From Streptomyces caatingaensis (lineage in GTDB: Bacteria > Actinomycetota > Actinomycetes > Streptomycetales > Streptomycetaceae): a stretch of DNA of 64,000 nt. This document shows positions 44,924-53,881 of this stretch, piece after piece. The position numbers and the translations under genes are program-made. Each line of letters starts with the position of its first letter. Position 1 is the first letter of the stretch. The notes beneath the pieces are model-generated. The model saw nothing but the letters and a program-made list of their open reading frames with translations. It was not told the DNA's origin and did no database searches. The DNA lies in assembly GCF_001187435.1 (NCBI RefSeq), contig NZ_LFXA01000009.1:434001-498000 (forward strand), in the 5' to 3' direction.

Positions 44924-45318
44924 GTCACGAGGGGACGCTGGTCCTCGACAGCGAGGGACTCTCGAAGCTGCTCGCCGACGACGAGCAGGTGGTGGCTCTG
45001 ATCGCTGAGGCGCGCTCGCGGGGCATGGAGGTCGTGATCAGTGCACTCGCCATCATCGAAGCCGTCCACGCCCGTACGAACAAGTCCCGCCTGAACTGGG
45101 TGCTTTCCGGGCTGCGGGTCGTTCCCGTCGGCGACGAGGAGGCAAGGGCTGCCTCGAAGCTGCTGATGAATGCCGGATTGCACGGACACAAGTACGCGAT
45201 CGATGCGGCCATCGCCGAGGCCGCGCTGCGACAGCACCGCCCCGTGGTCATGCTGACTTCCGATATTGACGACATGGCCAAGCTGTGCGGCGAGCGGGTC
45301 CGGCTCGTGGCGGTGTGA
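44905..45318 (+). CDS. PIN-domain toxin (VapC-like)
   Basis: A 137-residue putative RNase toxin. PIN acidic residues are visible: LVLDSEGLSKLLADD (first Asp), SALAIIEAVHA (Glu), HGHKYAIDAAIAEAAL (Asp) and the fourth acidic position in LTSDIDDMAKL. GTG 44905 lies inside the antitoxin gene and gives translational coupling. VapC toxins cleave tRNA or rRNA when the antitoxin is degraded. Here the first acidic motif LVLDSEG departs slightly from the usual V(Y)LDTSA, which may tune target choice; activity is inferred. Confidence 0.85.
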   Translation: MARRRLSHEGTLVLDSEGLSKLLADDEQVVALIAEARSRGMEVVISALAIIEAVHARTNKSRLNWVLSGLRVVPVGDEEARAASKLLMNAGLHGHKYAIDAAIAEAALRQHRPVVMLTSDIDDMAKLCGERVRLVAV

Positions 45319-45334
45319 TTTCCCTTGGTCCGGC

Positions 45335-46725
45335 TCAGTAGGAGCGGGGTCCGTAGGGGCTCCAGTGGCAGAGGAAGGGCTTGAGGTCGTCGCCGCTGAG
45401 TTTCGGCGGCGTGGGTAGTTTCGGCGCTGAGGCCGATTCGGTGAGGTTTTGGAGGTGCGCGTCCGCGAACGCGAGCCACGCCTCGACCTCGGTCCGCTCC
45501 TGCCCGGGCGGAAGTGATGTGGCATGGACGCCTACTGCTGCGACGTATTCAGTCAGGCGGCTGGCCTGGTACCAGGTGTCTGCCTGTTCTCCGAGGTGTT
45601 TGACGCGGTAGGCGTGGGCGTAGGCGGCGTGGGCTTCCTGCAGGGCGGCTTCCCAGCGCTTTTGCTGTACCTCTCTGGCTTGCTGGTCTGCAAGGCGTTT
45701 GCGTTCTGAGGCCTCGCCGCGGAGTCCGACCTCCTGCGCGATCTCGGCGAGTTGTTCGTCCAGAGGCCGGTCGGGGAGATCTGCCCATTCGCTTGCACGG
45801 TGCGGGCTGCCGCCGCGGAGTATGAAGCGTAGGCGGCTGGAGGGGGTGTAGTCGAAGCGGGGGATACGCATCCATGAGTACTTCTTGGCGTCGGCGAGTT
45901 CCTTGTCTGTGGGGACGTGTTCGCTGCGGTCCTGTTCTTGGAGGACGAGCAATCCGACTCTTTCGCCTTGGGCGGTGATGGAGAAGTGCGGTGGTGCCTT
46001 GCGGCGCCGATGGGGCGGGGGCGCGCCCTCTGTGGTTCCGAGCGATGCCTTGTGGCCTTGGGCTGTGGTGGCGGCGATGAGGGTTTGGATGATGCGCAGG
46101 GCTCGTCCCTGGAGGGGTCTGGTCAGGCCCATGGGCTGCGGCTGCTTTTGGAGGGCGGCTACGACGGCATGGGGTTTGGTGAGTCTGGCCGGCACAGGGG
46201 GCGGGGTGAGTTCCGCGAGGCGCCAGGCAGGGATGTCGATCAGCTTGATCTCATAGCCGCGGTGGGTGCGGTATCCGTGGATTTCCTGCGTGTGAGGGAT
46301 CTTGCCGGACTTGCGGGCGGCGTTGACCCGTGACGCCCAATTCACCGCGTGCGGGCCGGATTCGATGGGCTTGATGAGACAGCCGTCGTTCGCAACGGCC
46401 AGTTCATCGAGTAGCTGGTCCGCGTAGTTCGCAAGGGCCTTCGGCACGGCTCGGGGGCGCGGCGGTGCCGATTTTCGGGCGGGGCGTTCCGGCGGTCGGG
46501 TGCTCTGCTCCACGGGGCGGATGCCGCGTTCGATGAGATGCTGCCGCCCCTTCTCGGTGAGGTGGGCGCTCCAATGCCCGCGGGTTTGGTGACTTTGATG
46601 AGCCCTCGTTTCTGCAGGGCTTGTCCGCTGGTCTTGTACGTGCTGTCTGGCCAGACTCCGTCGGGACACCCCTGGCCCACCCAGCCGAGCACGGCCTGCT
46701 GCCGCTTGTTGAGGTCCTGTTCCAT
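45335..46725 (-). pseudogene. Frameshifted gene: winged-helix N-terminus plus long helical protein, function unknown
   Basis: The upstream part starts at ATG 46725 after GGGAGG and reads MEQDLNKRQQAVLGWVGQG through LQKRGLIKVTKPAG. The downstream part, one frame back, continues HWSAHLTEKGRQHLIERGI and runs to 45335. Joined, these make a natural winged helix (GLIKV...GHWSAHLTEKG) and a 463-residue protein. The break is at a C-run at 46576-46578 (+ strand); one missing base there explains it. The rest has a central region RFDYTPSSRLRFILRGG and a long charged coiled-coil tail (ASERKRLADQQAREVQQKRWEAALQEAHAAY class). Similar helical proteins are frequent on Streptomyces mobile elements, unnamed. 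Real mutation or homopolymer error cannot be separated here. Confidence 0.7.
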
Positions 46726-46863
46726 GTAGCCTCCCGCCGTTCCCTGGGTGCCCTGACCCGGAGACGATGCCCGCTGCCCTTGCGGGAATTCGGGGTTGTT
46801 GAAAGGACTCCTCGTTCGGATGAGAGATATAGAGGGCGTATTTACGGCGAGAGTCCCGGGCGG

Positions 46864-48612
46864 CTACGCAGCCTCGTCGCGCATGGCGGACTGGGCCGAC
46901 TCGCTTTCGACGCCGATGACTTCGACGGTCACGCCGCGAGCGGCGAGGGCCTTCGCGGTCTGGGCCAGGGTGATGGCGGAGAACGGGAAGAGGGAGTCCG
47001 GCGTGAGCTTGGCTCCGTCCTTAAGGAGGATCGCGAAGACGACGTGGCGCGGGGTGAAGTCCTCGGGGATGCTGCGGGCCGGATCGCTGTTGACGTGTAC
47101 GGACCGGGCGAACTCCGCGCGTACGGCCGCGTTCTCGAAGAGGAGCTCAACGGAGACGCGCGCCTGACTGAACAGGTGACTCAGCGGGCTAGAGGAGTGC
47201 GCGGCCTTCACGAGGACAAGAGTGTCGTCCTCGGTCAACAGGTCACAGATCTCGACGGAGTTGCTTGCCCGAAAGGGGTTGTGGACATTCTTCTTGTCCA
47301 GGCAGACCCAGCCGCGGCGGTCCTGTGCGGCCAGCTTGTTGTAGTCGCCTTCGTCCGCGGGGCGGATCACGCGGATTCCCTTCTTGTTCAGCTTCTCGAC
47401 GAGCGGCCAGCGCGGGAGGTCGACAGAGGGCGCGTCGGGGAACAACGTGGACACGGTCTCGTTGACGTTGCGCAGGTAGTCCGCCCCGAGCTCGTACCAC
47501 TCATCGTCGAGCAGGCAGAACGTGCGGGAGTTGAGGGAGAAGGTGGCCCCGATCCACTTCATGGCGGATTCCTTGGACAGGGCTTCGAGGGAAGCGGTGC
47601 GCGGGGCGAGTGCGGTCCGTGCGGCGAGCGTGTCGCGGAACAGTTCAACGGTGCCCTGCCGGAGGGCCTCGACGCGTGCGCCTGCCTTGATCACGCGGGC
47701 CCGCTCCAGGACATAGTCGAGACTGAAATCGTCCTGGAGGTGGGGAGGGCAGGAGCCGATCTTGATGGTGCAAGCGGTGGACCGGGACAGGTCGGCGCTC
47801 TGGGAGAAGGGGACAGCGCTGACGATCCGGCCGTCTGCGGGACGGCCGAGCGTGGCGTCCAGTTCCGCATCGAGTGCGTCGATGAGGGAGGGGGCCTTGA
47901 CCGGGGTGATGTGTTCCACGAAGGCCAGGTCGGGGTGGGGAGGGGCGTGCTCGCAGATCGCAGCGATAGCGAGGATGTCCTTGACCAGCGTGGTGGGGGT
48001 GGTGCCGAGTTTGATACGGAGACCGATGCCGCCCTCCGCAGTCATGGCCCCGTTCCTGGTGCCGCGCCCCGCAGTGAGGTCGACTTCGTCGAGGTAGCCG
48101 CCGAGGTGGCGGATGATCCTCCCATGGTCCCGGAGGCCGAGGGCCGGTACGGAGGCGCCGGCAGGGACCAGGGAACTGTCGATGCGCGCCTGGCCGAGGA
48201 CGCTGGCAGTGAAGTCCCGCACCTGCCGCGGGTTGATGGCGCGGATACCGAAGGACAGACCGAAGCGCGCGTCCTTGAGCTGGGTGGGGAGAAGCCGGTA
48301 CCCCTGGTCGAAGCCGATCGCGTACACCGCGCCGTCGACGGCGAGCATGAGCAGTGCGCCGGTGCGCTGCTCGCTCTGCAGCAGGTCCGACTCGTCGGTG
48401 AGCCGGAGGATGTCCTTGCCCCAGGCGGCTTCCTCCTTCGCTACGGCGAAGGACACCGCGAGGGCGGGAACTCCCATGTGATCGCTGACGTCCCGCACGA
48501 CCGCGTCCAGGGTGTCGAGGGCGTCGACGTCGAGGGCTTCGAGCATCGACTCAGGGGTCGCCTTGACGTGGGTCAGGCGGTACAGGGTGCGCTTCGACGC
48601 GGTGCTGGACAC
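46864..48612 (-). CDS. TIGR04141 / DUF6119 family sporadically distributed protein
   Basis: A 582-residue protein matching, from memory, the TIGR04141 (DUF6119) family. Features seen: N-terminal TLYRLTHVKATPESMLEALD, a central FGLSFGIRAINPRQVRDF segment and QARIDSSLVPAGASVPALGLRDHGRIIRHLGGYLDEVDL. The C-terminal half has FCLLDDEWYELGADYLRNVN, WVCLDKKNVHNPFRASNSVEICDLL, LVKAAHSSSPLSHLFSQARVS and HVVFAILLKDG, a pattern reminiscent of a nuclease-like core. The family is rare, patchy, often next to type I R-M or other defence genes, and has no established activity. GTG 48612 follows AGGAGA. Divergent from the methylase-like gene, with a perfect palindrome between. Confidence 0.75.
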   Translation of the reverse strand: MSSTASKRTLYRLTHVKATPESMLEALDVDALDTLDAVVRDVSDHMGVPALAVSFAVAKEEAAWGKDILRLTDESDLLQSEQRTGALLMLAVDGAVYAIGFDQGYRLLPTQLKDARFGLSFGIRAINPRQVRDFTASVLGQARIDSSLVPAGASVPALGLRDHGRIIRHLGGYLDEVDLTAGRGTRNGAMTAEGGIGLRIKLGTTPTTLVKDILAIAAICEHAPPHPDLAFVEHITPVKAPSLIDALDAELDATLGRPADGRIVSAVPFSQSADLSRSTACTIKIGSCPPHLQDDFSLDYVLERARVIKAGARVEALRQGTVELFRDTLAARTALAPRTASLEALSKESAMKWIGATFSLNSRTFCLLDDEWYELGADYLRNVNETVSTLFPDAPSVDLPRWPLVEKLNKKGIRVIRPADEGDYNKLAAQDRRGWVCLDKKNVHNPFRASNSVEICDLLTEDDTLVLVKAAHSSSPLSHLFSQARVSVELLFENAAVRAEFARSVHVNSDPARSIPEDFTPRHVVFAILLKDGAKLTPDSLFPFSAITLAQTAKALAARGVTVEVIGVESESAQSAMRDEAA

Positions 48613-48838
48613 AGAGGTCTCCTGGGGCGAGGTTGCGGTGCGGTTCGGTAACACGAGCGGCCTTACGGGACAGGTGGTGTTGAGGCGGACAGGGGTGAGT
48701 GCCCGGCAAGGGAGCAGAGGTGCGGCGATGAGGACGCCGATGCGGTCGGACTCGTATGGGGCTGGCGTCCCGGCGGGTGGTGCCGGGGTGATGGTGACGA
48801 AGGTGCCAGAAGATTGGAGGTGAAATTGTTCGAGAACC

Positions 48839-48856
48839 TGATAACCCTGGTTATCA
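48839..48856. promoter_or_regulatory. Perfect 18-bp palindromic operator candidate in the divergent defence promoter
   Basis: TGATAACC (48839-48846), CT, GGTTATCA (48849-48856). The 352-bp gap 48613-48964 has no gene, and this A/T-rich dyad is the clearest element in it. It lies 108 nt upstream of the methylase-like gene and could control both directions. No controller-protein gene is evident nearby. Confidence 0.7.
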
Positions 48857-48964
48857 ACCGTTGGCGAAGTTGAGAGCTCGACCGGCTGTAGCGTGTGAGG
48901 TGCCCTGGGAGAAACGTTCTCGACCGGGAGCACGAGGCAGTCTTCACGAAGGGAGCGGAATCGC

Positions 48965-51130
48965 ATGGCTGGCACACGTGAAGCAACCGCTCCCATCCTG
49001 CCCGAGGAGATCTCCTGGCGGATCAGTTACGCCGAAATCGGGACCTTGGCCCAGGTCCAACGTCCCGTCGTCACCACCTGGGCCCGCCGGCACGCGGATT
49101 TCCCCGAGCCCATCGCGTACGAGGGAGCCAGCCCGCTCTTCGACGGCCGTGAAGTCGCCGAATGGCTTCTGTCCACCGGCCGCGGCAATGCCGACGCCGG
49201 CCAGATCCGGGCGGAGCTGGTGCTGCACACCCTGTCTGCCTGGCGGCGCGCGATCCCCGCCCGCACCCTGGTCGACACGGTGACGGCGCTGCTCTGCCTG
49301 CGCCAGCTCCTCGACAAACCCCTTGCCGACCTGCCCTGGCAGGCGATCCTGGAGTGTGCCGCAGAGACCGACTTCGACGACACCTTCCTCCAAAGAGAGC
49401 TGCGCGACCTGCCGGACGCCGACCGGCAGGGCCCCCTGCTCGCCGTGCTCGCCGACCAGCTCACCGAGGCCGCCTACACCCCGGCCGAAGCGCTCGAACG
49501 GGTCATGGACGCGCGCCGCCGCCTGGGTTGCGACGACCTCGTCGCCGATGAACCGATTCCGCTGGTGAGCCGCACGATGGCCTGCCTGACCGGCCTCGCG
49601 CGACTGAACGAGCGCGAGGAAGGAGCGACGGCCGCCGTCCTGCACCCCCGGAGCGGCGACCTGCTGGTCGCCCTGCACGAATCCGTGTCCGACGCCGAGG
49701 ACTCACCTTTCTTCCTCTCCGCGGACCCGATGCCGGACCTGGCCCGGCTCGCCCGCCGCCGCCTCATGGCACAGGGGGTCCAGGAATTCGAGATGGACCT
49801 TGCCGACGGCGAGGAACTGGCCACGGAAGACTGGGGAAACCCGCACGTCATCGCCTGCTGCCTGCCCTATGAGGCGGCCGAGACCCGCAGCCCGCTCGCC
49901 GTCCTGCAGAGCCTGCAGGACCTCACCGACCTCCTCGCCGAGGACCGCACGGCCGTCGTCCTGGGACCCGCCGACGCGCTCGTCCGGCCCCTGCCCGCCC
50001 GCGGGGAAGCGGACCGTCTGCGCCGGGAATTCCTGGAACAGCACCTCCTCAAGGCCGCGATCAGCCTCCCCGAAGGCGTACTCCCCTTCCGCCCGGCCCA
50101 CCGCACCGCGATCTGGCTCCTGCACCGCACCCCCGAAGACAAGCGCACCGGCCAGATCCTCCTCGCCGACCTCTCCTCACGCTCCCTCACCCCGCAGACC
50201 CTGGACGCGCTGGCCGAGGACATCGACATCTTCCGCGACGCCGGCTGGCGGGCAGACAGCCGCCACGAACCGCGCAACGCCGCCGTCGTCCGGGCCACCG
50301 CGCTGACCAGCGCACCCGGTGCCGCGTTCACCCCACAGCACCGCCCGCACGCCGACCGCTACACCCGCACCGTCGTCGAACGCCCGGCCCGCATTTCCGA
50401 GACTGAACTCCGCCTCCAGCAGCTGATCGACGCCACCCGCAGCGCCCTCGACCACACGCCCACGATCCGCGCCAACGCCGTCCTGCGCCCCGACGACCAG
50501 CCGGCCCGTCGCACCACCGTGGCCCGCCTGCTCAAGGACCGCCGCCTGCGCCGACTGTCCGGCCACCGCATCGCCGCCGAACACCTCCTCACCGGCGGCG
50601 CGGGCCACTACACGGTCCTCACCCCGGCCGAGATCACCGGCAGCGCGCCGGTCGGCAGCCACCGCATCGACCGCGCCGTACTCCACACCACCTACGAGCA
50701 CGCCTACTTCACCGAACCCGGCGACATCGTCGTCACCGCCACCCCGAGCTTCGGCGCGTACGTCGACGACGAGGGCCTGTCGGTGGTGGCCTTCCCCGCC
50801 CGCGTCCTGCGCGCACGGTCCGACGCCGAGCAGCCCGTAAGGCCCCGCGCCCTGGCGGCGCTCCTGCGCTCGGCGGCCACCGAACACCGGCGGGTGAGCG
50901 GCGCGGTCCGCTCCGCCCGCCGCATAGAAGACCTCCTCATCCCCGACCTCCCCAGCGACGAGGCCGAGCGCTACGACGCGCTCCTGGCCGACATCGCCCG
51001 CCGAACAACCCTGCTGCGCCAGCACGCGGCGGCCCTCGACGACCTGACCACCCTGACCGCCGCCGGCCTCGTCGACGGCACGCTGACCCTCACCGAACCC
51101 CCTCTCGTCCGACCCTCGTCCGACTCGTGA
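48965..51130 (+). CDS. Degenerate N6-methylase-like protein with N-terminal HTH (possible R-M accessory)
   Basis: A 721-residue protein. Residues about 15-70 look like a helix-turn-helix (SYAEIGTLAQVQRPVVTTWARRHADFPEP, then FDGREVAEWLL). About 90-420 follow the order of HsdM helical and Rossmann regions, but catalytic motifs are lost: motif I reads LHPRSGDLLV (His227 where Asp is expected) and motif IV reads CCLPYE (Cys299-Leu-Pro-Tyr in place of Asn-Pro-Pro-Tyr). Next comes an HsdM-like stretch, ISLPEGVLPFRPAHRTAIWLLHRTPE. The C-terminal 250 residues resemble an HsdS-type target-recognition half (SAPVGSHRIDRAV... EPGDIVVTATPSFGAYVDDEGL). It likely binds DNA without methylating. It leads the hsd cluster, 17 nt before hsdM. 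Confidence 0.75.
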   Translation: MAGTREATAPILPEEISWRISYAEIGTLAQVQRPVVTTWARRHADFPEPIAYEGASPLFDGREVAEWLLSTGRGNADAGQIRAELVLHTLSAWRRAIPARTLVDTVTALLCLRQLLDKPLADLPWQAILECAAETDFDDTFLQRELRDLPDADRQGPLLAVLADQLTEAAYTPAEALERVMDARRRLGCDDLVADEPIPLVSRTMACLTGLARLNEREEGATAAVLHPRSGDLLVALHESVSDAEDSPFFLSADPMPDLARLARRRLMAQGVQEFEMDLADGEELATEDWGNPHVIACCLPYEAAETRSPLAVLQSLQDLTDLLAEDRTAVVLGPADALVRPLPARGEADRLRREFLEQHLLKAAISLPEGVLPFRPAHRTAIWLLHRTPEDKRTGQILLADLSSRSLTPQTLDALAEDIDIFRDAGWRADSRHEPRNAAVVRATALTSAPGAAFTPQHRPHADRYTRTVVERPARISETELRLQQLIDATRSALDHTPTIRANAVLRPDDQPARRTTVARLLKDRRLRRLSGHRIAAEHLLTGGAGHYTVLTPAEITGSAPVGSHRIDRAVLHTTYEHAYFTEPGDIVVTATPSFGAYVDDEGLSVVAFPARVLRARSDAEQPVRPRALAALLRSAATEHRRVSGAVRSARRIEDLLIPDLPSDEAERYDALLADIARRTTLLRQHAAALDDLTTLTAAGLVDGTLTLTEPPLVRPSSDS

Positions 51131-51147
51131 AGGAGACCCGAGCGCCC

Positions 51148-52782
51148 ATGCCTCCCCGGAAGAAGAAGCCCGCCGACCAGGCGGAGCTGTTCACCGCCTC
51201 CACGCCCAAGGAGATCCAGGCCATCCTCTGGAAGGCCGCCGACAAGCTGCGCGGCTCCATGGACGCCAACCAGTACAAGGAGTTCGTCCTCGGCCTGATC
51301 TTCCTCAAGTACGTCTCTGACGCCTTCGAAGAGCGCCGCGAACAGCTCGCCAAGGAGCTCGCGGAGGAGGGCATCGCCGAAGACCGTCTGGAGGAGTTCC
51401 TGGAGGACCAGGACGAGTACACCGGGCACCACGTTTTCTGGGTCCCCGAGAGCGCCCGCTGGTCGTCGATCTCCGCCAACGCCAAGAGCGGCAACGTAGG
51501 CGAGGTCCTCGACCAGGCGATGGACGCCATCATGAAGGCCAACCCGTCGCTGACCGGCGTCCTCCCTAAGATCTTCAACAAGGACAACGTCGACAAGAAG
51601 CGCCTGGCCGAACTCGTCGACCTCATCACCGACGCCCGCTTCGGCGGCAGCGACGACAAGCCCGCCCAGGACGTCCTCGGCGAGGTCTACGAGTACTTCC
51701 TCGGCAACTTCGCCCGCGCGGAAGGCAAGCGGGGTGGCGAGTTCTACACCCCGAGCAGCGTCGTCCGTCTCCTTGTGGAGGTCCTGGAACCGTACGAGGG
51801 CCGGGTGTACGACCCGGCCTGCGGCTCGGGCGGTATGTTCGTCCAGGCCGCCAAGTTCATCGAGGCCCACCGGGGCCGCGGCCACAAGGCTGACATTTCT
51901 GTCTACGGCCAGGAGCTCAATGAGCGCACCTGGCGCCTGGCCAAGATGAACCTCGCCATTCACGGCATCGACGGCAACCTCGCCGCCCGCTGGGGCGACA
52001 CCTTCGCCGACGACAAACACCCCGACCTCAAGGCCGACTATGTGATGGCCAACCCGCCCTTCAACATCAAGGACTGGGCGCGCAACGAGTCGGACCCGCG
52101 GTGGAAGTTCGGTGTCCCGCCGAGGGGTAACGCCAACTACGCCTGGCTACAGCACATGATCAGCAAGCTGGGGGAGCGGGGAACGGCGGGCGTCGTCCTC
52201 GCCAACGGCTCGATGAGCAGCCAGCAGAGCGGCGAGGGGGAGATCCGGCAGGCGCTGGTGGACGGGGACATGGTGGCGTGCATGGTCGCGCTGCCGGCGC
52301 AGCTGTTCCGGACGACGGCGATCCCGGCTTGTTTGTGGTTCCTGGCGAAGGACAAGTCGCCGGGGGGTGTGAAGGGGCAGAAGGTCGCGGCCGCGGACCG
52401 CCGGGGCGAGATCCTGTTCATCGACGCCCGGGACATGGGCGAGATGGTCGACCGCACCGAGCGGGTCCTGACGGACGCCGACCTCGCGAAGATCGCGGGG
52501 ACGTACCACGCGTGGCGCGGGACGACGAGCGCGAAGGACGCGGGGGAGAAGTACGCGGACGTGCCGGGGTTCTGCGCGAGTGCGGATCTGAAGACGGTCC
52601 AGGAGCACGGGTACGTGCTGACGCCGGGGCGGTACGTCGGGGCAGCTGAGGCGGAGGAAGAGGACGCCGAGGCGGTCGCAGAGAAGATCACGCGGCTGAC
52701 GGGGGAGCTGTACGAGCTGTTTGACAAGTCGGACGAGCTGGCCAAGATGGTGCGCGAGCAGCTGGGGAGGGTCGATGTCTGA
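51148..52782 (+). CDS. hsdM: Type I restriction-modification methylase subunit HsdM
   Basis: A 544-residue N6-adenine methyltransferase subunit. The N-terminal helical domain (EIQAILWKAADKLRGSMDANQYKEFVLGLIFLKYVSDAF) is followed by the catalytic domain: GGEFYTPSSVVRLLV, motif I YDPACGSGGMFV (Asp222) and motif IV NPPFNIKDW (Asn302-Pro-Pro-Phe305). A C-terminal helical part binds HsdS. All residues for SAM binding and base flipping are present, so it should be active as M2S. ATG 51148 follows AAGGAGA; GTG 51127 is an alternative. Its end overlaps the hsdS start by 8 bp. Confidence 0.95.
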   Translation: MPPRKKKPADQAELFTASTPKEIQAILWKAADKLRGSMDANQYKEFVLGLIFLKYVSDAFEERREQLAKELAEEGIAEDRLEEFLEDQDEYTGHHVFWVPESARWSSISANAKSGNVGEVLDQAMDAIMKANPSLTGVLPKIFNKDNVDKKRLAELVDLITDARFGGSDDKPAQDVLGEVYEYFLGNFARAEGKRGGEFYTPSSVVRLLVEVLEPYEGRVYDPACGSGGMFVQAAKFIEAHRGRGHKADISVYGQELNERTWRLAKMNLAIHGIDGNLAARWGDTFADDKHPDLKADYVMANPPFNIKDWARNESDPRWKFGVPPRGNANYAWLQHMISKLGERGTAGVVLANGSMSSQQSGEGEIRQALVDGDMVACMVALPAQLFRTTAIPACLWFLAKDKSPGGVKGQKVAAADRRGEILFIDARDMGEMVDRTERVLTDADLAKIAGTYHAWRGTTSAKDAGEKYADVPGFCASADLKTVQEHGYVLTPGRYVGAAEAEEEDAEAVAEKITRLTGELYELFDKSDELAKMVREQLGRVDV

Positions 52783-53881
52783 ATGGACTCGCACTACGCT
52801 TGACCAGCTTGTGAAGCTGCGTCGTGGCCACGACCTTCCGACGACGAGCCGGAACCCGGGAAACGTTCCGGTGGTCGGAGCGGCTGGGCCAAGTGGATTT
52901 CATGACACGGCGATCGCGAAGGCCCCCGGCGTCGTTGTTGGGCGCGCTGGGGCTTCCATGGGGCACGCTACATACTGCGCCGAAGATTTTTGGCCGCTCA
53001 ATACTTCGCTTTACGTGACTGACTTCATGGGGAATGACCCTAGGTTTGTCTATCATCTGCTGGGGGAGATCGACTTTTCTGGATACAATTCCGGCGCTGC
53101 CCAGCCAATGCTTAATAGGAATTACATCACGCAGATTCCCATTAGTCTTCCGGAACCTGATGAACAGCGCGCCATTGCGGCTGTACTTGGGGTGCTGGAC
53201 GACAAGATCGCCGTCAATGAGCGCATCGCGGCCACGGCGGACGAACTGGCCTTGACTCTGGCTCTCGATGAGCGATGGGAGAAGCGGATTCGGCTGGGCG
53301 AGATCGCTACCCTCAGTAAGGTTCAGCGGGTCCCCCAGGAGATGTCCGACAATCTCGTCGATCACTACAGTCTGCCCGCCTTCGATTCCGGGAAGGCTCC
53401 TGATCGTTGTTCTCCGCTCTCGATTAAGAGCGGGAAGTTCGTGATCGATTCCCCTGCGGTCCTTCTGTCCAAGCTGAACCCTGAAATTCCGAGAGTTTGG
53501 GACGTGGTGCCAGAAGGGTCGGTTCCCTCTCTGGCGTCAACGGAGTTCCTGGTTCTTGTTCCTGGCCTTGGAACCTCCACGCATGATCTCTGGTCGGTAG
53601 TGGCGCAGCGGAGGTTCCTTGAGGAGCTGGCGTCGAAGGTCACAGGCACTTCCAAGAGTCACCAGCGTGTGCGTCCAGCAGAGGTGATGGAGACGGAGGT
53701 GGTCGATCCCCGGCAGTTCGGTGAGGTCGGCGACCAGATTCGTTCCCTGGCCCAGTCGATTCTCGCGGCTCGCCGTGAGTCGAAGACCCTCGCAGCCCTC
53801 CGCGACACCCTCCTCCCCCAACTCATGTCCGGCCGCATCCGCGTCAAGGACGCCGAGAAGATTGTCGAGGACCACGTATGA
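52775..53881 (+). CDS. hsdS: Type I restriction-modification specificity subunit HsdS
   Basis: A 368-residue DNA-recognition subunit with two target-recognition domains. TRD1 begins WTRTTLDQLVKLRRGHDLP and ends NYITQIPISLPEPDEQRAIAAVLGVLDDKIAVNERI, the central conserved helix. TRD2 runs from IRLGEIATLSKVQRVP to the C-terminal helix SQSILAARRESKTLAALRDTLLPQLMSGRI. The TRD-coding DNA (about 52,900-53,750) is visibly poorer in G+C than neighbours, as expected of shuffled TRDs. ATG 52775 follows GGGGAGG. The stop overlaps hsdR as ATGA. Confidence 0.94.
   Translation: MSEWTRTTLDQLVKLRRGHDLPTTSRNPGNVPVVGAAGPSGFHDTAIAKAPGVVVGRAGASMGHATYCAEDFWPLNTSLYVTDFMGNDPRFVYHLLGEIDFSGYNSGAAQPMLNRNYITQIPISLPEPDEQRAIAAVLGVLDDKIAVNERIAATADELALTLALDERWEKRIRLGEIATLSKVQRVPQEMSDNLVDHYSLPAFDSGKAPDRCSPLSIKSGKFVIDSPAVLLSKLNPEIPRVWDVVPEGSVPSLASTEFLVLVPGLGTSTHDLWSVVAQRRFLEELASKVTGTSKSHQRVRPAEVMETEVVDPRQFGEVGDQIRSLAQSILAARRESKTLAALRDTLLPQLMSGRIRVKDAEKIVEDHV

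Noticed and set aside
46560..46600. Programmed -1 frameshifting in the island gene
   Set aside because: The zero-frame sequence ACC AAA CCC GCG GGC has no X-XXY-YYZ heptamer; a lost base in a C-run is simpler.
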